Source: Candidatus Latescibacterota bacterium (GTDB lineage Bacteria; Latescibacterota; UBA2968; UBA8231). Taken from it: DNA of 64,000 nucleotides. The position numbers were made by a program, and so were the translations under genes. Below, in pieces: positions 45,138 to 53,971 of this stretch (positions are counted from its first letter, which is position 1; every line of letters starts with the position of its first letter). The stretch spans positions 1 through 64,000 of the forward strand of contig JAGWBY010000002.1 in the NCBI GenBank assembly GCA_021295675.1. Direction: 5' to 3'. The notes beneath the pieces are model-generated. The model saw only the letters and a list, made by a program, of their open reading frames with translations, did no database searches and was not told the origin of the DNA.

Positions 45138-47486
45138 ATGCGGCGAAAACACGGGATTTGCTGTGCTCTCACGGCCCTGTTCATCTGCGGTGCGAACCAT
45201 GCCGAGGAAATCCGCTTCGACACTCCGGCCGAGTGGGCGACTTGGGAAGTTCCGGTCGATATCGTCCAGTTTGCCGACGACGGCTCGCTGGAACTGAGGA
45301 AATTTCGCAAGCAGATCAACGCCACTCTCGATGCCCATCTCTTTACCCAACCCACCCAGACTCGTGGCAAGGTCCAGGGGGGGATCTGGCAGGTCGGCTC
45401 CAATTCGACCGCGGCCCGGCGCATCATGGACGGCAATCTGGAGACGGTGTGGCGGCCTAGTCAATCCGACGATCTGGTCGATTGGGTGGTGACCATCGAC
45501 TTGGGGCGGCCGGTGCTAGCCGAGCGCATTCGCTTGGTGTTTCCTGATCGCGCAGGGGCACGTCCTTGGCGGCAATTCAGCGTTTTCACGGCCAATGGTG
45601 CGCGCATCCAATCCACGGATGATGTCTTCAGGTTCGACCAAGCCTTTCAGACAACCCAGCCCAACCAAGAGCAGGTCGTCGATATTGATCTAGTCGGCGA
45701 GCGCGATGTAACGCGAGTCATCGACGAAAACCTCGGGCTGGACCCAACCGCGCTAAATACCTTCCGCATGGTGCGCTTTGTGCGCGTGCGCGCCGACGAA
45801 AAAAGCGCGGATGCAGCTTTGGCCGAAGTGGAGGTGATCTCCGCAGGCGACAACATAAGCCTCGGAGTCTTGGCGCGCGGAGGCAGCTTCGACAACGGAC
45901 TTTTGGCGCGCGAGCCACAGAATATGTTCGACGGCATCACCGACACGTACGGCAATATATTCACTGTTAAGACTAAGGGTGGCTGGCGCGAGAGTGGGGT
46001 GTGGTGGTCGGTTGATTTAGGGGCGCTGTTCTGGCTCGACGAGGCATTCATCTACTGGCAGGATCGAGGCGAAGGCCTGTCGAGCTTCCTGTTCGAGGGA
46101 TTGCAGGCTGGTTCTGGATACCAAATCCTCTTTTCCGATGGGCGGCGAACCATTGCCGGCGACATCGACTACACGCCGCTGATCTTTGAGCCAAGGCCAG
46201 TCGGCGCGGAGTGGAACTTGCGCCACCATCGCTACGCGTTTGCGCCGCGCAAAATTCGCTACTTATTCTGGCATTCGCTGACCGATACAGGCTGGTTTTC
46301 TCACCCCATGGAGTTGATGCTGTTCTCGCCGGGCTACCCCGCGCAAGTGGTGTTGCTCTCGGACTTTATCAACCTCGGCCAATTCGCTGGCGATGGCCGC
46401 GCCAAGGCCATCAAGCGCTTGCGCTGGGAGGCGACCATGCCCGATCAGACGAGGTTGCAGGTGCGATCGCGCTCGGGCAATACCCTGCAAGAGTTCTACA
46501 CGTTCTACGATAAAAAAGGCGAGGAAGTCACCGAGACGCGCTACGGGAGCCTGCCCAAAGTCATCCGCGGCCCCATTGACACTATGGTCGTCGTCGGGGA
46601 AGATTGGGGCGCATGGAGCAACTTCTACCAGTTTTCCGGCGAGGCGTTTAAGTCGGAGACGCCGCGCCGCTTTATTCAATTGGAACTGATTCTTTCCACC
46701 GAGGATCCGGTCGTCGCACCGGTGCTGCACGCACTGGCGCTGGATTTTGAGGATGCGCTGGTTTCGCAGGCGGCTGGACAGATTGCACCGCGCCACGCCG
46801 TCCCTAACGAGGTGACGCAGTTTACGTATGTGCTGCGGACGAACGCTACCGAGGGCGACTCGGGCTTTGACCGGCTGCGCTTTTCCACGCCGAGTGCGGT
46901 GGATGCAGCGGACGTGCGGTTGCGAATCGGCGGTGCGGAACGCGAGGCGAGTGGGGTACACGTGGAAGGGGATTCGCTATTGTTTGTAGATTTGCCAGAG
47001 ACGGTGCGGACGGATTCTGTCGCCGTGGAGTTTACCACTAAGGTATTGCACAATGCCACGGTCTTTGCTGCGGACTTAGGGCAAGAAGCGCGTCCCGGTC
47101 TGTGGCAGTCGGTGGAGGCGGCTGAGCGGCAAGCGAACTTGGTATTTTTGCCGGATCTACCCGGCAGTGCGCGGCTGATCGGCGATTTGCAGGTTGCGCC
47201 GTCGGTGTTTTCGCCCAACGGCGACGGTATAAATGATCACGTGCAGATTCGCTTTGCGCTATTCAAGGCGGTGGATGCGTCTCCGAGCGTGCGCATCTTT
47301 GACTTGGCGGGCCGAGAAGTGGCCGCTCTTGTGTCGTCGGGTGGAGATGTGTTGCAGTCGTTTAGTTGGGGAGGGTTGGATGCGTTGGGTGAGCGGGTTG
47401 CACCCGGTGTGTATGTGTGCCGCATTGACGCGGGAGCCGATGCAGGGCAGGGGGAAATAGTGCGCACCATAGCCGTAGCCTATTGA
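45138..47486 (+). CDS. Secreted discoidin-like / GFDxLR / FlgD-Ig surface protein (paralogue 4)
   Basis: A 782-residue exported protein (signal LTALFICGANHA, cleavage before EEIRF). It has the same order as paralogue 3: N-terminal INATLDAHLF segment, discoidin-like domain (RIMDGNLETVWRPSQSD, WVVTIDLGRPVLAERIRLVF), a second discoidin-like domain (GVWWSVDLGALFWLDEAFIYW), the WSNFYQFSGEAFKSETPRRF motif, GFDRLRF at 576-582, and FlgD-like Ig (FSPNGDGINDHVQIRF near 691), ending Ile-Ala-Val-Ala-Tyr. At DNA level it is strikingly similar to paralogue 5 over long stretches, pointing to a recent tandem duplication. Confidence 0.8.
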   Translation: MRRKHGICCALTALFICGANHAEEIRFDTPAEWATWEVPVDIVQFADDGSLELRKFRKQINATLDAHLFTQPTQTRGKVQGGIWQVGSNSTAARRIMDGNLETVWRPSQSDDLVDWVVTIDLGRPVLAERIRLVFPDRAGARPWRQFSVFTANGARIQSTDDVFRFDQAFQTTQPNQEQVVDIDLVGERDVTRVIDENLGLDPTALNTFRMVRFVRVRADEKSADAALAEVEVISAGDNISLGVLARGGSFDNGLLAREPQNMFDGITDTYGNIFTVKTKGGWRESGVWWSVDLGALFWLDEAFIYWQDRGEGLSSFLFEGLQAGSGYQILFSDGRRTIAGDIDYTPLIFEPRPVGAEWNLRHHRYAFAPRKIRYLFWHSLTDTGWFSHPMELMLFSPGYPAQVVLLSDFINLGQFAGDGRAKAIKRLRWEATMPDQTRLQVRSRSGNTLQEFYTFYDKKGEEVTETRYGSLPKVIRGPIDTMVVVGEDWGAWSNFYQFSGEAFKSETPRRFIQLELILSTEDPVVAPVLHALALDFEDALVSQAAGQIAPRHAVPNEVTQFTYVLRTNATEGDSGFDRLRFSTPSAVDAADVRLRIGGAEREASGVHVEGDSLLFVDLPETVRTDSVAVEFTTKVLHNATVFAADLGQEARPGLWQSVEAAERQANLVFLPDLPGSARLIGDLQVAPSVFSPNGDGINDHVQIRFALFKAVDASPSVRIFDLAGREVAALVSSGGDVLQSFSWGGLDALGERVAPGVYVCRIDAGADAGQGEIVRTIAVAY

Positions 47487-47502
47487 GACAGACTGAAGCG
47501 AT

Positions 47503-49872
47503 ATGATGCAGATAAAACGCGGGGTTTTCTATTTGCTCTTAGTCCTGTTTACCTACGGTTCGAGCCATGCCGAGGAAGTCCGCTTCGACACCCCGGCCGA
47601 GTGGGCGACTTGGGAATTTCCGGTCGATATCGTCCAGTTTGCCGACGACGGTTCGCTGAAGCTGAAGAAATTCCGCAAGCAGATCAACGCCACCCTCGAT
47701 GCCCACCTCTTCACCCATCCTTCCCAGCAGCGCGGCGAGGTCCAAGGGGGAATATGGCGTGCCGGTAGCAATGAGGCGGACGCGCCCAAGCTCATAGATG
47801 GCGATCCAGCGACCTATTGGCAGCCCGAGAGAGCGGATCAACTCGTCGATTGGTCGGTCGATATCGATTTGGGAAGGCCGGTGCTGGCGCGGGAGATCAA
47901 GCTGACGTTTCCCGATGAGGAAGGTGCCCGGCCCTTGCGGCAGTTTAGCGTCTTTATCACTCAGGGTGCCCGGATTCAGGCCCAAGACGACGTGTTCCGC
48001 TATCGCAAGATCTTCCAGACGACCAAGCCCAACACCGAAACTAGTATTGCGATTCCGCTGCTGGGCAGTGCGCTGGATACCACGCGGGTGCTCGACGCGG
48101 ACAGAGACGTTGATTTGAATGCCGAGCAGGATTTCCAGATGGTGCGGCTGATCCGCGTCGTCGCCGATGAAAAGAGCCGTAATGCAGCTCTGGCCGAAAT
48201 AGAGGTCCTTTCCCAAGGGGACAACGTCAGTTTGGGGACTTTGGAGCGAGGTGGGCACTTTGAACACGGCTTGCTGGCGCGCGAGCCACAGAACATGTTC
48301 GACGGCAACATGGACACCTTCGGCAATATCCTCACCTCGGGGGGGAGTAAGGGCGGCTGGCGCGAGGGAGGGCTGTGGTGGCAGGTGGATTTGGGTGCAT
48401 TGTTCTGGATCGACGAGATGTTTATATATTTTAAGACCCGGGGTGAGGGCACGTCGAGTTTTTTGTTTGAAAGGCTACATCACGGGCGCGGTTACAACAT
48501 CTTGTTCTCGGATGGACGGCTCACTACCGGCGGGGATTTGGACCTGACCTTTCTGTTGCGCGAGGACATGGCCATTGACGCGGCGTTGGCATCCGCGCGG
48601 CAGGTCCGCCACATTCGCTATCTTTTTCAACCGCGCAAGATGCGCTACATCTTCTGGCACGGCCACGAGGATAGCGGCTGGTTTTCACATCCGATGGAGT
48701 TCGTGATCTTTTCTCCAGGCTATCCCGCGCAGGTGGTATTGCGTTCGGACTTTATCGACCTCGGCCAACTCGCCGGCGATGGCCGTGCCAAGGCGATCAA
48801 GCGCTTGCGCTGGGAGGCGACAATGCCGGAGCAGACGCAGTTGCAGGTGCGCTCGCGGTCGGGCAACGTCCTGCAAGAGCTATACACGTTCTACGACAAA
48901 AAGGGCGAGGAGGTCACCGAGACGCGCTACAATAGCCTGCCCAAAGTCATCCGCGGCCCCATCGACACCATGGTCGTCGTGGGAGCCGATTGGGGCGCGT
49001 GGAGCAACTTCTATCAGTTTTCCGGCGAGGCGTTTAAGTCGGAGACGCCGCGCCGTTTTATCCAATTAGAACTGATTCTCTCCACTGAGGATCCTGCCGT
49101 CGCGCCGGTGCTCCACGCGCTGGCGCTGGATTATGAGGACGCGCTGGTCGCCCAAGCGGCTGGGCGAGTTATGCCGCGTCATGCCGTGCCCAACGAGACA
49201 ACGCAGTTCACATACACGTTGTGGACGAACGCGGACGAAAGCGACTCGGGCTTTGACCGGCTGCGCTTTTCCACGCCGAGTGCGGTGGATGCAGCGGATG
49301 TGCGGTTGTGGATCGGTGGTGCGGAACGCGAGCCGAGTGGGGTGCGGGTGGTAGGTGATTCGCTGCTGTTCGTCGATTTGCCGGAGACGGTGCGGACGGA
49401 TTCGATAGCCGTGGAATTTACCACTAAGGTATTGCACAATGCCACAGTCTTTGCTGCGGACTTAGGGCAAGAAGCGCGTCCCGGCCTGTGGCAATCGGTC
49501 GAAGCGGCTGAGCGGCAAGCCAACTTGGTGTTTCTGCCGGATTTGCCCGGCAGTGAGCGTCTGATTGGCGATTTGCAGATCGTGCCGTCGGCTTTTTCGC
49601 CCAATGGCGATGGGATCAACGATCAGGTGCAGATCCGCTTTGCGCTGTTTAAGGCGGTAGATGCCACTCCGAGTGTGCGCATTTTCGACTTGGCAGGTCG
49701 AGAAGTGGCGGCTCTTACTTCGTCGGGTTCGGGTGTGTTGCAGTCGTTTAGCTGGGCCGGGCTAGATGGGTCGGGTAATCGAGTTGCGCCCGGCATGTAC
49801 GTGTGTCGCATCGACGCGGGTGCCGATGCTGGGCAGGGCCAAGTATTGCGTACCCTAGCCGTAGCCTATTGA
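47503..49872 (+). CDS. Secreted discoidin-like / GFDxLR / FlgD-Ig surface protein (paralogue 5)
   Basis: A 789-residue exported protein, tandem duplicate of the preceding gene. N-terminus (EEVRFDTPAEWATWEFPVDI) and C-terminal third are nearly identical to paralogue 4, while the region around residues 150-380 differs more, as expected for a variable ligand face. The discoidin-like domain (LIDGDPATYWQPE) and second domain (GLWWQVDLGALFWIDEMFIYF) are clear, GFDRLRF is at 583-589 and FSPNGDGIND near 699-708. It ends Leu-Ala-Val-Ala-Tyr. Two adjacent ATGs (47503, 47506) begin the frame. The membrane-TPR gene follows after 8 nt. Confidence 0.8.
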   Translation: MMQIKRGVFYLLLVLFTYGSSHAEEVRFDTPAEWATWEFPVDIVQFADDGSLKLKKFRKQINATLDAHLFTHPSQQRGEVQGGIWRAGSNEADAPKLIDGDPATYWQPERADQLVDWSVDIDLGRPVLAREIKLTFPDEEGARPLRQFSVFITQGARIQAQDDVFRYRKIFQTTKPNTETSIAIPLLGSALDTTRVLDADRDVDLNAEQDFQMVRLIRVVADEKSRNAALAEIEVLSQGDNVSLGTLERGGHFEHGLLAREPQNMFDGNMDTFGNILTSGGSKGGWREGGLWWQVDLGALFWIDEMFIYFKTRGEGTSSFLFERLHHGRGYNILFSDGRLTTGGDLDLTFLLREDMAIDAALASARQVRHIRYLFQPRKMRYIFWHGHEDSGWFSHPMEFVIFSPGYPAQVVLRSDFIDLGQLAGDGRAKAIKRLRWEATMPEQTQLQVRSRSGNVLQELYTFYDKKGEEVTETRYNSLPKVIRGPIDTMVVVGADWGAWSNFYQFSGEAFKSETPRRFIQLELILSTEDPAVAPVLHALALDYEDALVAQAAGRVMPRHAVPNETTQFTYTLWTNADESDSGFDRLRFSTPSAVDAADVRLWIGGAEREPSGVRVVGDSLLFVDLPETVRTDSIAVEFTTKVLHNATVFAADLGQEARPGLWQSVEAAERQANLVFLPDLPGSERLIGDLQIVPSAFSPNGDGINDQVQIRFALFKAVDATPSVRIFDLAGREVAALTSSGSGVLQSFSWAGLDGSGNRVAPGMYVCRIDAGADAGQGQVLRTLAVAY

Positions 49873-49880
49873 GGAATGCC

Positions 49881-51755
49881 ATGACTGTCGCTCCAGCCGT
49901 ATATCGCGATCAGAAGTGGATCATCTCGCCCTTTGGCGACCTGTTCTTTTTTATCGGCACGCCGCTTTTGTGCTTGGTGACCATGCTGCCACTGCGGGCC
50001 GTGTTCGACTCGCAGACCATTGCCTTCTACGCGCTAGCATTGTTTGCCACCGGCCATCATTTGCCCGGCTTTATGCGCGCATACGGCGATCCAGAGCTAT
50101 TCAGCACCTTCAAGGAGAAGTTCCTCGTCGCGCCCATCGTCGTGCTCTTCGTGACGGCACTGGCGCAATTCAATACTCTGCACGGGCTTTTCCTAGTGGT
50201 GCTAGTGTGGGAGATCTGGCACCTGTTTATGCAGCACTACGGCATCATGCGGATCTACGATGCCAAAAACAAGATCTTCTCCAAGCTCAATTCCCGGCTC
50301 GACTGGCTGTTGACCTTGTGCGCCTTTGTAACGGTGGTCATCTATAGCCCCGAATACTTCCACCGCATCCTCGACCACAACCAGCGGGTCGGCGTGCCCT
50401 TCTTGTCGGCCGAATTGACGTTCCTGCTCAAAAAGGGGCTGTTTTATGTTACGATGGCCGTGCTCGCGGCCTACTTGGCCAATATCGTCCAACGGGCGGT
50501 CACTGGTCAGAAGATAAGCCTGCCCAAAATCGCAGTGATGGCGACGACGGTGTTTATCATCTACTACGGCTGGATACATATCAACGACCTCGTCATCGGC
50601 TACGCGGCCTTTGCCGTTTTCCACGATATCCAGTACTTCGCCATCGTCTGGGTCTATAACAACAACCTCGTCAAAAGGCAGGAGCGGACTACCAAGCTCT
50701 TGCGCACCTTCTTCACCACGCGCACCTTGCCGATATTGGTTGCGTACGTGTTGGTCTGCTTTGCTTACGGCAGCATCAACATGATGGAGGGCTTCCTCAA
50801 GTCCGAGCAGGCGATCAAAATGGTCGAGATCTTCGTCATCACCTCGACGCTTTTGCACTACTATTTTGACGGGTTCATCTGGAAAATCCGCGACCGCAAA
50901 AACCAAGCCAATCTGGGGATCAACGCCGAGGAAGGGTCCAACCGCATTGGCTTGCAGGCATTGCCGAGCGGCTTGGTCTCGTACGTCCGCGAGACTGGCA
51001 GGCAGTTGGCCTATTTTGCGGTGCCAGTGATGGCGTTCTCGCTGTTCCAGTTTTACTGGACGGCCGACGAGGCCGAGGCACGGGAGAAGATGGTCGAATT
51101 GTTCCCGGACTTGGCCGGTGCCCACAACAACCTCGGCGTCTTCTATGCGCGGCAGGGCGATTGGGAAAGGGCCGCCAGCGAGTATCGGCGGGCGCTAGAC
51201 CTGGACGGGGGGGCCTATGAGGCGCACAAGAATCTCGGCCTACTCTACGCGCGGGAGGGCGATTGGAAAAAGGCGCATATTCACTACCAGCAGGCGATAG
51301 ACCGCAAGCCGCGCTACGTCGAGGCGCTCAATGCGCAGGGGTTGGTCTTTTTGCAGCGGGGCGAGTTCACCAGGGCAGAAGAACGCTTCCGCGAGGCCCT
51401 TGATGAATTCGACTACGCCCCGGCGTACAACAACCTCGGTACGGCCTATTTGCAGATGGGAGATTTCTCGCAGGCGATCTCCGCCTACGAAAAAGCCGTC
51501 GCGCTCAACCGGGCCGACGCTTCACACCACTTCAACTTGGGGTTGGCCTTGCAGAAGGCCGGAGAAAACGAGCGGGCGGTCGCCGCGTTTGCTCAGGCAC
51601 TCTCCTTGGAGCCACGCCACGTCAAAGCCTATTTGAGCATGGCGCTTTCCTACCAGCGGCTGGGCCACCTCGCCGAAGCGCGGCAGGCGTTGCAGCAGCT
51701 CTTGGCGGTGGACCCGAACCACACCACGGCAGCGCGGCTGTTGGCCCGGCTATGA
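49881..51755 (+). CDS. Polytopic membrane protein with conserved His motifs fused to C-terminal TPRs
   Basis: A 624-residue inner-membrane protein. Residues 1 to about 400 contain roughly ten hydrophobic segments; histidines recur next to them (ATGHHLPGF, EIWHLFMQHYG, AVFHDIQYF, LLHYYFDGF), a pattern seen in membrane enzymes that bind metal. Residues about 405-620 form six or seven TPRs (AHNNLGVFYARQGDWERAASEYRRAL and following). Start ATG 49881 is preceded by GAGGA at 5 nt. I do not recognise the membrane family; the TPR part would lie on one face to recruit partners. It ends the surface-protein region, convergent with an FG-GAP gene. A role in modifying the secreted proteins is speculation from position. 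Confidence 0.75.
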   Translation: MTVAPAVYRDQKWIISPFGDLFFFIGTPLLCLVTMLPLRAVFDSQTIAFYALALFATGHHLPGFMRAYGDPELFSTFKEKFLVAPIVVLFVTALAQFNTLHGLFLVVLVWEIWHLFMQHYGIMRIYDAKNKIFSKLNSRLDWLLTLCAFVTVVIYSPEYFHRILDHNQRVGVPFLSAELTFLLKKGLFYVTMAVLAAYLANIVQRAVTGQKISLPKIAVMATTVFIIYYGWIHINDLVIGYAAFAVFHDIQYFAIVWVYNNNLVKRQERTTKLLRTFFTTRTLPILVAYVLVCFAYGSINMMEGFLKSEQAIKMVEIFVITSTLLHYYFDGFIWKIRDRKNQANLGINAEEGSNRIGLQALPSGLVSYVRETGRQLAYFAVPVMAFSLFQFYWTADEAEAREKMVELFPDLAGAHNNLGVFYARQGDWERAASEYRRALDLDGGAYEAHKNLGLLYAREGDWKKAHIHYQQAIDRKPRYVEALNAQGLVFLQRGEFTRAEERFREALDEFDYAPAYNNLGTAYLQMGDFSQAISAYEKAVALNRADASHHFNLGLALQKAGENERAVAAFAQALSLEPRHVKAYLSMALSYQRLGHLAEARQALQQLLAVDPNHTTAARLLARL

Positions 51756-51766
51756 GCTGTGCTGCG

Positions 51767-53941
51767 CTAGTGGCTATGCGCTCCCTGTCCCTCGTTGGCT
51801 AGCGAGAGGGGATCGACGGCCAAACGCTCCAAGGCCGTGGCGTCTTCGCGGACCCGATACACTTCATCAACCGGCACGTTGGTAAAGGTTTGCACTGTGC
51901 CCGACGGCCAGTGCAAAGTCAGCGCGTCGAGTACCTCCGCTTTCCCCAGCCCTATTTCCTGTTGTAAGGTAGATGCCCCAAAACTCGCGCCCGTACCGAC
52001 GAGGATGTGGATCGTCCGCGTCTCCGTGCGGGCTTGAATCCGCGTCCCGATCCCGGCTCGATTCGATTTAGTCCCCTCCAGCTTGAGGGTGATCCAGTGG
52101 TTGCCGTGTCCGGGGTTTTCAAAGAGCACATTGGTGTACACGTCTCCCGAATAGGCCCCGCCGACTACTGCGTAGATGTCCTGATCGCCGTCGTTGTCGA
52201 TATCGCCGAAGGCTACGCCGTGCCCTTTTTGCAGGTGGCCGAAGCCGCCGGAAGTGGTTACGTCCTCGAAGCGCTGTCCAGCGGCGTTGCGGAACATGCG
52301 GTTGGGCATTAGCGAACGGTAGTCGGGGTCGCCCGTGCCAGCGTAGAAATCGAGCCAGCCGTCGTTGTCGAGGTCGCCGAAGTTGCAGCCCATTGTATAG
52401 AGGACCTTGTCGCTGTGGGTCTGTCGGGCCATGTCGGCGAAGGTGCCGTCGCCTTGGTTGCGGTAGAGGCGAGGTGGCTCGCCCTTGTGCGGCAGACCCA
52501 TGTAGTCGGCGGCGACGTCGCCGGCGTCGGCCTTATAGCCGGAGACGAATAGGTCCAGCCAGCCGTCGTTGTCGTAGTCCCAAAACCACACTGGGAAGCT
52601 GAATGTCGGCTGGCCCACGCCAGCGCGGGCGGTTATGTCGGAAAAACGCCAGCGACCGTCGGCGTCTGGACCATCGTTGTGGAAGAGGAGATTGGGCTGC
52701 CCGAGGCGGGAGATGTAAAGGTCGGGTCGGCGATCGTTGTCAATGTCGCCCCAAGCCACCCCTTTGACGAAGCCCTCGACGTCCAAGCCGACTTCCGCTG
52801 CGACGTCGGCGAAGGTGCCGTCGCCTTGGTTGCGGAATAACTCGCAGGGATGCTGCTCTTGGGCGGAGGATTCGTTGCCCACGAATAGGTCGAGCCAACC
52901 GTCGTTGTCGAAGTCGGCCCAAGCCGCGGTCTGCGTTGGGTGCAACGTGAGCAGCCCAGCTGCCTCGGTTACGTCGGCGAAGGTGCCGTCGCCTTGGTTG
53001 CGCAATAGCGAGTTGGGATGGCGGCCGTCGGCTCCAAACCAGCCGCCGCGCAGGACTAGCACATCGGCGAAGCCGTCATTGTCAAAGTCCGTCTGCACGG
53101 CGTTGAGGCCGCCGACTAGTCCGGTCAAACCGGCGGCAGCCGTGCGCTCGGTGAAGGTGCCGTCGCCTTGGTTGCGAAAGTAGCGCAGGGGATCATCGAG
53201 GCCCCAAGAAGTAGCGACGATGTCGAGGAAGCCGTCGTTGTCAAAGTCTTCCATAATGCCCCCCCCAGCCAAGCCGAGGACATTCAACCCTAGGGCAGGA
53301 GCCCGGTCGGGAAAGCGACCGATATCGGCGTCCGCGGCGAAGACCTCTGGGGGAATGAGGTGGGCGGCGGGCACTTGGTGCGGATATTCGCCTACGGTCA
53401 TATAGGCGATGTTGAGCAACCAGCGTGAGGTCAGGTCGTAGGGCGTCTTTTCTAAAATTGCCCGATAGTAGGCGATGGCCGCTCTCGATCCAGCTTGCGC
53501 TTTGTGAACTCCCTCGGCCGCGATGGGTAGCAGGCAGGAGGCGAGGTTGTGGTCGTCGATGCAGTTTTGCTGCTCGCCGAACCGCAAATAGGCGAGGGCT
53601 ATCATCTCTTCAAGGCTCGGTCGAGTGCGGAAGCGGTGGTCAGCAGCTTGTTTGCGCACCTGCTCGAACAGGGTGGCTGCCTCGGCGGATGCGCCGGCGC
53701 GCAACAACTCTTTGGCCAATTCGACCTGTCGGCTGAGCTGTTGCACGGGGTCGTCTGGTGCGGGCTGACGGCGCAGCCAGTCAACGCGGTGCTGGCTCAA
53801 ATAGATGTTGTCCTCGGCGTTGGCCTGAGCAGCGAGGGCGTCGAGTTGCTCGGCCATGCGCTGGGTGCCGGGAGCTTGGTAGGGATCGGCAGCGCAACTC
53901 GCTAGCGCGAAGGCCAAGAGGAAAATGGCGCAGAGATTCAT
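51767..53941 (-). CDS. FG-GAP/ASPIC-UnbV repeat lipoprotein with N-terminal helical domain, copy 3
   Basis: A 724-residue lipoprotein (lipobox LASC). Residues 25-200 are helical, with TPR-like features (AELAKELLRAGASAEAATLFEQ region), then Asp-rich FG-GAP repeats (DFDNDGFLDIVAT; DFDNDGWLDLFVGN) with the recurring FRNQGDGTF peptide, and a C-terminal ASPIC/UnbV domain (about 630-700, IGTRIQARTETRTIHILVG, then ALTLHWPSGTVQTF). The His-containing end (GQGAHSH) is unusual. Single gene on the minus strand, convergent with the membrane-TPR gene and 30 nt after the sorbosone-dehydrogenase-like gene. The fused helical domain combines both partner types of the 32.9-37.4 kb cassette in one protein. Confidence 0.87.
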   Translation of the reverse strand: MNLCAIFLLAFALASCAADPYQAPGTQRMAEQLDALAAQANAEDNIYLSQHRVDWLRRQPAPDDPVQQLSRQVELAKELLRAGASAEAATLFEQVRKQAADHRFRTRPSLEEMIALAYLRFGEQQNCIDDHNLASCLLPIAAEGVHKAQAGSRAAIAYYRAILEKTPYDLTSRWLLNIAYMTVGEYPHQVPAAHLIPPEVFAADADIGRFPDRAPALGLNVLGLAGGGIMEDFDNDGFLDIVATSWGLDDPLRYFRNQGDGTFTERTAAAGLTGLVGGLNAVQTDFDNDGFADVLVLRGGWFGADGRHPNSLLRNQGDGTFADVTEAAGLLTLHPTQTAAWADFDNDGWLDLFVGNESSAQEQHPCELFRNQGDGTFADVAAEVGLDVEGFVKGVAWGDIDNDRRPDLYISRLGQPNLLFHNDGPDADGRWRFSDITARAGVGQPTFSFPVWFWDYDNDGWLDLFVSGYKADAGDVAADYMGLPHKGEPPRLYRNQGDGTFADMARQTHSDKVLYTMGCNFGDLDNDGWLDFYAGTGDPDYRSLMPNRMFRNAAGQRFEDVTTSGGFGHLQKGHGVAFGDIDNDGDQDIYAVVGGAYSGDVYTNVLFENPGHGNHWITLKLEGTKSNRAGIGTRIQARTETRTIHILVGTGASFGASTLQQEIGLGKAEVLDALTLHWPSGTVQTFTNVPVDEVYRVREDATALERLAVDPLSLANEGQGAHSH

Positions 53942-53971
53942 AAGGGTCTAGGTCGGAAGATTAGACGACTT

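Noticed and set aside
52430..53180. Repeated near-identical DNA units (about 26 bp, four copies) that look CRISPR-like
   Set aside because: They encode the recurring FRNQGDGTF peptide of FG-GAP repeats inside one open frame, with irregular spacing of about 170-370 bp; no spacer pattern or cas genes.
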